Shown here one piece after another: positions 1-5,853 of a DNA stretch of 11,737 nucleotides (within the stretch, counting starts at the first letter, position 1; every line of letters begins with the position of its first letter). This stretch comes from Planctomycetaceae bacterium (lineage in GTDB: Bacteria > Planctomycetota > Planctomycetia > Planctomycetales > Planctomycetaceae), in contig JAGQQB010000069.1 in NCBI GenBank assembly GCA_020426425.1, positions 1 to 11,737 of the forward strand. The letters run 5' to 3'. A program made the translations under genes and the position numbers. The notes beneath the pieces were generated by a model, which had not been told where the DNA came from, made no database searches, and worked only from the letters and a program-made list of their open reading frames with translations.

Positions 1-685
1 ACAGCGTCGGCATGCCGCGATCGAGTGTGAGGTAATGCAAGCCCACATCGATCAGGAACCGCAACCGGTGCGTCGCCTCATGCAGCAAGTCGCCCGCGAT
101 CTTCTGCTGCTCTTTGTTGAGCTTGAGTTGTTCGAGGAATTCCAAGACCTCGTTGAGCGGCAGACGTGAGGTTTGCGGCAGGGTCATCCCGCCCAGTCGC
201 ACTGCGGCGGCATCATCACGTACGCGGTCGCCGCCGCAAACCGAGCAGGGCTTCTCGCCAATCAGATCCTGCAGTTGCAGTCGATAGCTGTACGAAACGC
301 GGGCGGCTTCTTCGATCGCAGGGTACAGTCCCTTGTATTGTAGTTTCGCCGGTGCCGAACTGCCCGGCAACGTCACCTCGATCCAGCGTTCGCTGCCGTA
401 CAGCACCAGTCGCTGATGCCGTGAGTCGAGTTGGTACCAGGGGACATCGAGCGGGATGTCGAACTCGCGTGCGAACGCCTCCAGGAAGGCTCGGAAGGCG
501 TCGTTCTTACGAGGATCGGGCCAGGCAGAGACCGCCCCGGCCAGCAGCGATGCTTCTGGACTCGCAATCAGCACCGCCTGATTCGTCCCGCGTTCCGTCC
601 CCAGCCCTTCACACGCCGGACACCAGCCCAACGGACTGTTGAACGAAAAGTTCTGGGGCGAAAGCTCTTCAAACGTGCGGGACAT
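1..685 (-). pseudogene. uvrA: 5'-truncated UvrA-like protein (excinuclease ABC subunit A), also cut by the window edge
   Basis: UvrA is the damage-recognition ATPase of nucleotide excision repair. Reading leftwards from the ATG at 685, the frame shows SRTFEELSPQNFSFNSP, then WCPACEGLG (second half of the zinc module in signature domain I), an AVSAWPD segment, YKGLYPAIEEAARVSYSY and KPCSVCGGDRVRDDAAAVR. It ends at LHYLTLDRGMPTL, immediately before where the SGGE ABC signature is expected in the family. The frame is open from 733 to base 1, but a TAG at 734-736 closes it upstream. Everything N-terminal to the zinc module (first Walker A, UvrB-binding region) is missing and has no room, since cysC begins at 1044. 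In the first zinc CxxC only the first Cys remains (CTLM). The remaining coding sequence is clean. I infer a truncated remnant or a partial gene copy; a short functional UvrA-derived protein is possible. The family call is strong, the pseudogene status is an inference. Confidence 0.8.
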
Positions 686-733
686 CAGGGTGCAGGACGG
701 ACGATGGAATCCGGAAAAGGAGGATGATAGCCC

Positions 734-1043
734 CTATGTGCGGAGTTTCCGAGCGGGTGGCGCCTCTCCCATCGTCGCCCAGGAAGCACGAGACATTTTG
801 GGCACGCGCTTCCCGGCTGGGGCGCCGTTTGGGAATCCACTGTGATGGTGATCGTCGCGTCTGTTGGACCCCGCAGATGCTCGAAGTGTCTCCTTCGGTC
901 AGGTGGGCGCCGGTGGTCAGTTCTGGCTGCTCGGTCCTCGGCGAGAATGACGCAACGGTGAGATCTCCTGGGGTGGGGACCTCACCGTTGGCGATGAATT
1001 CGTAGCTCACGTGTGGCCTGTAGGCCAGAAACTAAGCTGGGGG
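734..1043. other. 310-base stretch without a supportable gene; possible eroded coding DNA
   Basis: No single frame here looks like an intact protein. On the minus strand a GTG at 1010 opens a frame beginning MSYEFIANGEVPTPGDLT with about 75% G or C in third positions for its first ~45 codons, after which the frame looks random. A different minus frame then shows ATITVDSQTAPQPGSACPKC near 870-800. On the plus strand a frame reads QVGAGGQFWLLGPRRE, stop, RNGEISWGGDLTVGDEFVAHVWP across 900-1020. The competing frames fit decayed or frameshifted sequence between the truncated uvrA and cysC, but none matches a family I recognise. Confidence 0.35.
1014..1027. repeat. Short hairpin just downstream of cysC
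   Basis: TGGCCTGTAGGCCA forms a 5-6 base-pair perfect stem with a 2-4 base loop, 17 bases past the cysC stop on the minus strand. No T-run follows it, so it is at best a weak terminator or a transcript 3'-end structure. Confidence 0.3.
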
Positions 1044-1652
1044 TTACGACAGCAGTCCCTTGGATTCGAGGTAGGCGATCACTTCGTCCGCAAGGTCATC
1101 AATCCCCTTTGAATCGGAGTCAAGCACCAATTCGGGGGTTTCTGGAGCTTCGTAAGGCGCGTCGATGCCAGTGAACCCCTTGATTTCGCCAGCGCGGGCC
1201 TTCTTGTACAGCCCCTTGGGGTCGCGGCCTTCGCAGGTTTCCAGGGAAGCCTGGACGAGAATTTCGATGAACTCTCCTTCGGGCAGCAACGCGCGAACGA
1301 GGTCACGGTCTTCACGGTACGGGGAAATGAATGCAGTGCTGGTGATCAGGCCAGCATCGGCGAACAGCTTGGCGACTTCACCAATACGACGGATGTTCTC
1401 CGTCCGGTCTTCTGCCGAGAAACCGAGGTTCTTGTTCAGGCCCATGCGGATGTTGTCGCCATCGAGCAGGTACGTGTGCTTACCGATCGCGTGCAGTTTG
1501 TGGTCGACCGTGTTGGCAATGGTGCTCTTGCCGGCGCCGCTCAGGCCGGTGAACCACAGGACGCAACCTTTGTGCCCTTTGAGCTTCTCGCGGTCGTCCG
1601 AGGAGACTCGGTGATCGTGCCAGGTAACGTTGGTAGCCTTCTGTTCCGCCAT
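1044..1652 (-). CDS. cysC: Adenylylsulfate (APS) kinase CysC
   Basis: CysC phosphorylates adenosine 5'-phosphosulfate with ATP to give PAPS (EC 2.7.1.25), in the cytoplasm, for sulfate reduction or sulfation reactions. The 202-residue protein has the whole family signature: P-loop GLSGAGKST at residues 36-44, LLDGDNIRMGLNKNLGF at 62-78, the EDRTENIRRIGEVAKLF helix, the TAFISPYRED loop with the reactive Ser at 110, and DPKGLYKKARAGEIKGFTGI followed by YEAPETPEL, the substrate-closing segment. I chose the ATG at 1652 because it gives the usual length and starts MAEQKATNVTWHDH; an AGGA lies 9 bases upstream (1662-1665 on the plus strand). A longer in-frame start at 1769 would add 39 residues without family resemblance. 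No ATP sulfurylase gene (cysN/cysD/sat) is in view, so it stands alone here. It is divergent from the sigma-54 activator gene. Confidence 0.96.
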   Translation of the reverse strand: MAEQKATNVTWHDHRVSSDDREKLKGHKGCVLWFTGLSGAGKSTIANTVDHKLHAIGKHTYLLDGDNIRMGLNKNLGFSAEDRTENIRRIGEVAKLFADAGLITSTAFISPYREDRDLVRALLPEGEFIEILVQASLETCEGRDPKGLYKKARAGEIKGFTGIDAPYEAPETPELVLDSDSKGIDDLADEVIAYLESKGLLS

Positions 1653-1872
1653 TGCTCGAAATCCTGCAGCGTGATGCTGTCTAAAACGTGGGGAGATGTG
1701 TGTGGTCGCGTGACCGCCAGTGAAGGTGGGCATCCTAGAGGATGGGGCTGCTGAGTCAACAGCGTTCACTGGGCGGGGGAAGCTCGACGTCCCAGAGCGT
1801 CAACGCTGGTAGGGCTGCCCGCCGAGTAATTCGCGATGAAGTCGGACCCTGGCCTGCGATGCGCGCATAAGA

Positions 1873-1974
1873 AAACCCCGGGGTGTCGATGTGCAGGATG
1901 GCTTGTGGGAGAACTGAAGGCAGAGTGGGAAGACTGCGTCCAGAAACCTGCAACAGGCGACACAACCGGGGTTT
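1873..1974. repeat. Imperfect long inverted repeat in the divergent spacer
   Basis: The left arm (1873-1897) contains AAACCCCGG, TGTCG and TGCAGG in that order. The reverse complement of the right arm (1947-1974) contains the same three blocks in the same order, with short differences between them. The arms are separated by about 49 bases. As RNA on either strand this could fold into a long bulged hairpin; it could also be a protein-binding site or the remnant of a small mobile element. Confidence 0.45.
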
Positions 1975-2019
1975 CGGCTGGGGTCGAGGGAATGAGATAG
2001 CGAATAGCATGCCAATGAG

Positions 2020-2130
2020 TTTCGGCGCCCGAGGAATTGTGAGAAACTAGGGGGAACGCTGCCTTTCAGGGCTTGAAACTGACGGATTACTCGATGTAAG
2101 ATCTGCAAATCAGCGCCGAGAGCGCCGAAA
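2020..2130. repeat. GCGCCGA motif cluster upstream of the activator gene (operator-like)
   Basis: AGCGCCGA occurs twice in tandem at 2112-2119 and 2121-2128, nine bases apart in phase. An inverted copy, TTTCGGCGC at 2020-2028, is the exact reverse complement of 2122-2130. The tandem pair lies about 20 bases before the GTG start of the sigma-54 activator. This could be a binding site for an unknown regulator; no binding protein can be named from sequence alone. Confidence 0.3.
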
Positions 2131-2150
2131 ATAGTCAAGATCTGGGCGCT

Positions 2151-5100
2151 GTGAACGTTCGACACTCACTCCCGTTTCTCCTCGCAGGCTTCTCCATTGT
2201 GTATGGATTGGCCGTGCTGTGGTACGTCCCAACCCAGCCTTCTTTGGGGTTGCATGGGATGTTGGTCAATCCAAACCTGAGCGCCGAACGCGGTGTCGAG
2301 ATCGTCGATGTGCGCGAGTCAGGTCAGGCGAAGCCGCGCTGGCCGATTGTGGGGGAGCGAATCGTTCAGGTGGGCCCGATTTCCGTACGCAACTTCCACG
2401 ATCTGCTGGCGGCGAATAGTCAGCTCCGGCATCTGGTCGTTGATCCGGGGGGCCAGATTGAGTTTGGAGTCGACCCCTCTGAAGATGCCCAGTACGCAAA
2501 TCGACATGTCGTCGAGTTCCCCGACCGGTCACGACTTGTGCGCGTGTGGGTGGAAGATGATGACGGGGCGATGCAGGCGACATGGGTTCCGCTGGTCGGG
2601 CAGCCAGCATTTGGAGTCTCGTTGTCGCTGTTGTGGTTTGGCTTGCAGATGCTGGTCGTGCTGGCGGGCGTGCTGGCCTGCTGGTATCGGCCCTTCGATT
2701 TGCCGGTTCGGGCCTTCCTGGTGCTGGCCGCGTTGGGGCTGATGGCGTTTCTGGGCGGCAATCACTGGTGGGTGGTTTCCGAAAACTTGTGGTTACTCAT
2801 TCCATTCGTCATCGCCGGAGTCTTCCTGCCTGGTGCGCTGGCGCATTTCGCCATGGTGTATCCGGTTCCCAAGGTGATGGTCAGTCGGGCGCCAGGGTGG
2901 TGTCGGCTGCTGATTCTTGGGCCAGGAACAGTCGGGGTGGTGCTGCTGAGTGGTTTGATCCTTGGCAGCCGTGTGATGGGAGGCGACTGGGGGAGTGGCC
3001 CCTACGCTCATACGCTGGAGCGATTGACCAGCAATGTGTCGTCGCTGTCGCTCCCCATCCTGAGGATCCTGGTCCTGGGGTATCAGTCGCTCTTCGCGGC
3101 CTATTTTGTCTTTGCGGTCTGGCTCCTGTGGGGAAGCGTGCAGCAGGCCCGCAGTCCAGTGGAGCGCAGTCAGGCCCGCACGCTGTTTTCCGCCGCGTCC
3201 TTCGCTCTGGTCCCATTGGGATACTCCTACTGGTTGTCGATCGTCGATCCCTCAGGCTTCGCGCTGGGGGGCGGTCGCGTGCCGATCTTTCTGGCCAGTC
3301 TGGCGTTCATGCTGGCGTACGGGATCGGCATCGTCCGGTACAAGCTGCTGCTCATCGATCAGATGCTCAGTCGCGGCGTATGGTACTACGCGGTCAGCGC
3401 CGGAATGGCGATCGCCTTGAGCGCGATCATTGCCATCGGAAGTGTCAACGCGCTGCATCAGGATCTATCGCTGTTTGGCCAAGCCGTTCCCATGGTCCAG
3501 GTGCTGATGCTCTCCGTCCTGGTGCTCATTTGGGGCCGCGATACCGTGCAGCGCTGGCTGGATCGGCGATTCTTCCGCGAGAAGTACCGGCTCGATCGGG
3601 CGCTTCAGCGCATGGACCGCGTTGTCTCGAATGTATTTGAACGGGAGGCCGTTGCTGAGAGTCTGCTCAATTCCTGCTGCGACGTATTGCAGGCGGAACA
3701 TGCGGTGTTATTCGTGAGGAAGGGGCAAGGAAATCAATTCCGCCTGCTGGCATCGGTGGGGCGGACAGATTGCCCGCTGCAGATTCACCTCGACAATGAA
3801 ACACTCCAGGCATTGGCGGAAGACAGCTTCCTGCAACGGATTCCCAGTGGTCAGTCTTCATCGCAGGTTCAACTGCGCAAGTTGAACTCACAACTGCTGT
3901 ACGGTATGGAACTGGATGGAGCACTGACCGGCATTCTGGCGCTTGGGCCGAAACACAACGGGGCAGCCTATGTCGCAGAAGATGTTGCCTTCGCGACCGC
4001 GCTGGGACGCATGACATCTGTGGCCCTGCATTGCGCAAAGGTTCACGAAGAAGTCGGTCGACTGAACGACGACTTGCAGCTCAAGGTGGAGAAGATCTCC
4101 GAACAGGAACGACAGATTCTCGCCCTGCAGTCCGAACTCTCGGCGCTGTCGATGGGGGATCCCGCTCCACTGGTGGTCAGCGTTGGGCAGGACGAATTCC
4201 ATCGCGGCGGCATCAAGGGGTCGAGCCCTGCGATTCAACGGGTCCTGGAGACCGTTCGCAAGGTCGCGCAGAGCGAATCGACCGTGCTCATCCGTGGAGA
4301 AAGCGGTACCGGGAAGGAATTGCTGGCGAAGGCGATCCATGAGAATAGTTCGCGGCGCAACGGTCCACTGGTGACCGTGCATTGCGCCGCGCTTAGTCCG
4401 GCACTCCTGGAAAGCGAATTGTTTGGCCATGTAAAAGGGGCGTTCACTGATGCGCGGGAAGACAAGGTGGGACGCTTCGCATTGGCGAACGGCGGGACGT
4501 TGTTCCTGGACGAAATCGGGGACGTCTCGTCCGATGTGCAGGTGAAACTTTTGCGTGTGCTGCAGGAACGGACCTTCGAGCCGGTCGGTGGCACGCGGTC
4601 GCAATCGGTCGATGTGCGATTGATCACAGCCACCCATCAGAACCTGGAAGAACTAATCGTGCATCAACAATTCCGGGAGGATCTGTTCTATCGGCTCAAC
4701 GTGATCAGCGTGACGCTACCGCCGTTGCGGGAACGGCAGGAAGACCTGTTCGAACTCTCGCGACACTTCCTGCAACAGGCCTGTCAGAAAACGGGTAAGT
4801 CGATTCGTGCCATCGATGCGGCCGCATTCGAGTTGTTGCAGGCGCATGCCTGGCCGGGAAACATTCGTGAGCTACAGAACGTGGTCGAGCGAGCGGTGGT
4901 CCTGGCGGAGACCGATCGTATCGAGCCGCACGATTTGCCACCCGAAGTCCGCTCACGACGTGTTCTCTCTCCCTCAAGAACCGTGACTTCACTGGTGCCA
5001 GCGCAAACGGCACTCAGGCATACTGCTCCTCCCGTGGGCGAGGATGAAGTCGCCGCACTGGAGATGGCGCTGGTGGAATGTGGCGGCAACAAGGCCGAGG

Positions 5101-5168
5101 CGGCGCGGAAACTGGGGATGCCGCGGAGCACATTCTTTAGCAAACTCAAGAAGCATGGTTTGGGGTAG
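2151..5168 (+). CDS. Membrane-embedded sigma-54-dependent transcriptional activator (PDZ-like segment, multi-TM, GAF, AAA+, Fis HTH)
   Basis: A 1005-residue protein predicted to sense a signal at the membrane and activate RNA polymerase-sigma54. Order by residue: TM helix ~6-26; extracytoplasmic segment ~27-150 with a PDZ-like stretch (GVEIVDVRESG ... VGERIVQVGPISV); about eight or nine hydrophobic helices from 154 to ~466; the linker DRRFFREKYRLDRALQRM; a GAF-like domain ~495-630; a coiled coil ~630-670; the sigma-54 AAA+ domain ~688-930; and a C-terminal Fis-type HTH (~966-1005, NKAEAARKLGMPRSTFFSKL). AAA+ motifs: Walker A GESGTGKE from 716, sigma54-contacting loop GAFTDA from 763 (usual GAFTGA), Walker B TLFLDE with Asp787, arginine-finger region REDLFYRLNVI, sensor II WPGNIRELQN. 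There is no receiver domain, so control is probably direct through the membrane, PDZ-like or GAF parts. The GTG start at 2151 gives the first TM helix; no clear Shine-Dalgarno is seen. The target genes are unknown. Confidence 0.93.
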   Translation: MNVRHSLPFLLAGFSIVYGLAVLWYVPTQPSLGLHGMLVNPNLSAERGVEIVDVRESGQAKPRWPIVGERIVQVGPISVRNFHDLLAANSQLRHLVVDPGGQIEFGVDPSEDAQYANRHVVEFPDRSRLVRVWVEDDDGAMQATWVPLVGQPAFGVSLSLLWFGLQMLVVLAGVLACWYRPFDLPVRAFLVLAALGLMAFLGGNHWWVVSENLWLLIPFVIAGVFLPGALAHFAMVYPVPKVMVSRAPGWCRLLILGPGTVGVVLLSGLILGSRVMGGDWGSGPYAHTLERLTSNVSSLSLPILRILVLGYQSLFAAYFVFAVWLLWGSVQQARSPVERSQARTLFSAASFALVPLGYSYWLSIVDPSGFALGGGRVPIFLASLAFMLAYGIGIVRYKLLLIDQMLSRGVWYYAVSAGMAIALSAIIAIGSVNALHQDLSLFGQAVPMVQVLMLSVLVLIWGRDTVQRWLDRRFFREKYRLDRALQRMDRVVSNVFEREAVAESLLNSCCDVLQAEHAVLFVRKGQGNQFRLLASVGRTDCPLQIHLDNETLQALAEDSFLQRIPSGQSSSQVQLRKLNSQLLYGMELDGALTGILALGPKHNGAAYVAEDVAFATALGRMTSVALHCAKVHEEVGRLNDDLQLKVEKISEQERQILALQSELSALSMGDPAPLVVSVGQDEFHRGGIKGSSPAIQRVLETVRKVAQSESTVLIRGESGTGKELLAKAIHENSSRRNGPLVTVHCAALSPALLESELFGHVKGAFTDAREDKVGRFALANGGTLFLDEIGDVSSDVQVKLLRVLQERTFEPVGGTRSQSVDVRLITATHQNLEELIVHQQFREDLFYRLNVISVTLPPLRERQEDLFELSRHFLQQACQKTGKSIRAIDAAAFELLQAHAWPGNIRELQNVVERAVVLAETDRIEPHDLPPEVRSRRVLSPSRTVTSLVPAQTALRHTAPPVGEDEVAALEMALVECGGNKAEAARKLGMPRSTFFSKLKKHGLG

Positions 5169-5247
5169 TTGAACGTCCCAAACGCACGCAGGCGAGACCG
5201 CCGTGAAGCCGCCCCGCCCGGTTGAGTTGAATGTCTAATCGCGATGC

Positions 5248-5270
5248 GAGACCTGAGGACCTCAGTTCTC
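5248..5270. repeat. 23-base near-perfect palindrome at the convergent gene ends
   Basis: The core CTGAGGACCTCAG is a perfect palindrome around one central base, flanked by GAGA and TCTC that also pair, with a single mismatched pair between core and flanks. It spans the stop codon (5262-5264) of the minus-strand lipoprotein gene, about 80 bases after the end of the sigma-54 activator gene. It may act as a bidirectional transcript-end structure, though there is no T-run on either side. Confidence 0.4.
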
Positions 5271-5510
5271 GTCGAACTCGGTCTCCAGCAGTTCTCCAGC
5301 AGCCTTGTATTCTTCCATGGCCTGCACCGTCCGTGAGAGTTTGAACTCTGGACCGGCGGGGAAGTATTGAACGTCGTCCCGCAGGTAATAAGCGGAAGGG
5401 AGTGTCTGCCCACCAATGTTTGTCTGGCAACCACAACTCAGGACGAGCGACGCCAGCATGCCACTCAGGAGCAGTCGAGGCGATGGTTTGGTGAAGCGTG
5501 AGACGTTCAT
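5262..5510 (-). CDS. Small planctomycete-type lipoprotein
   Basis: An 82-residue protein with a positively charged start (MNVSRFTKPSPR), a hydrophobic stretch LLLSGMLASLVLSC and a lipobox-like end with candidate lipidated cysteines at 26 (VLSC) or 28. The mature part begins QTNIGGQTLPSAYYLRDD, followed by VQYFPAGPEFKLSR and an acidic, Glu-rich tail. I recall similar short lipoproteins with a GGQTLPS...DDVQYFP.GPEFKL core in planctomycete genomes; their function is unknown to me. The start at 5510 (ATG) was preferred over an upstream in-frame TTG at 5543 because it yields a normal signal peptide. It is convergent with the sigma-54 activator gene and divergent from the next gene. A cell-envelope role is inferred from the signal alone. 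Confidence 0.8.
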   Translation of the reverse strand: MNVSRFTKPSPRLLLSGMLASLVLSCGCQTNIGGQTLPSAYYLRDDVQYFPAGPEFKLSRTVQAMEEYKAAGELLETEFDEN

Positions 5511-5853
5511 GTCAGTGCTCGTCCGCTGGGGAATGTCGACCAATGTCGAGGTAAGTCAATGGGCAGTCTGCGTGGGAAGGTGTCCGCACTATCTCTGTTC
5601 ATCGACCGCTACAGCCGGTCTCTTCAGTAGAATTGACAAAATCCCTACAATCGAACCGTTGATGCGAGCACGGCCCATCACGAGGGGGAGGCGGGTTGCC
5701 CAAACCGGACTTTCCCTAACTTGCGCTAGCCGCTACAGTTTCGCCATTCTCGGAGAGATCGCCGGCCGTTGATGGGCTGGGAAGCTCAGGATTTCGGCGG
5801 ATTGTGCCGGGAGATTCGTGTGGGAAATCCCTGCGAACAGGAAAGGATTCCAG
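5511..5853. other. 343-base divergent intergenic region
   Basis: This stretch lies between the minus-strand lipoprotein gene and the plus-strand YhaO-like gene, so promoters for both are expected. TTGACA (5633-5638) and TACAAT (5646-5651) are both present but only 7 bases apart, so they do not form one promoter. A GGGGAG-N5-TTGC match at 5685-5699 has the GG/GC spacing of a sigma-54 promoter but a poor -24 box. AGGAAAGGA at 5839-5847 is a good Shine-Dalgarno sequence for the ATG at 5854. No protein-like frame was seen. Confidence 0.5.

Larger units (their letters stand above)
1653..2150. other. 498-base divergent intergenic region between cysC and the sigma-54 activator gene
   Basis: This spacer should hold the promoters of both divergent genes. 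I see no convincing -35/-10 or -24/-12 pair and no protein-like frame; open frames here have no family resemblance and no ribosome site. It contains a long imperfect inverted repeat (1873-1974), a GC-rich ACCCCGGGGT palindrome inside its left arm, and a cluster of GCGCCGA motifs near the activator start (2020-2130), listed separately. Confidence 0.5.

Noticed and set aside
166..642. Plus-strand open frame of 158 codons
   Set aside because: It is antisense to the clear UvrA-like frame, arginine-rich and without family resemblance.
1653..2150. Sigma-54 promoter for cysC as target of the neighbouring activator
   Set aside because: No acceptable -24/-12 match was found on either strand; TGGCCTGCGATGCGC comes closest but lacks the TT of the -12 box.
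1800..2165. Minus-strand open frame of 121 codons in the divergent spacer
   Set aside because: Composition is random, there is no ribosome site, and it overlaps the start of the activator gene and the inverted repeats.
2582..3640. Plus-strand open frame of 352 codons inside the activator gene
   Set aside because: Shifted-frame shadow of the membrane region; rich in Arg, Gly, Ala and Ser with no domain, while the main frame has recognisable domains.
3888..4637. Minus-strand open frame of 249 codons
   Set aside because: Antisense to the GAF and AAA+ regions of the activator; no family features.
5633..5651. TTGACA and TACAAT as a sigma-70 promoter
   Set aside because: Only 7 bases separate the two boxes instead of about 17, and neither has a good partner at proper spacing.
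5685..5699. Possible sigma-54 promoter (GG and GC 10 bases apart) upstream of the YhaO-like gene
   Set aside because: The -24 box matches only about half of TGGCAC, and GG-N10-GC is common by chance in GC-rich DNA.
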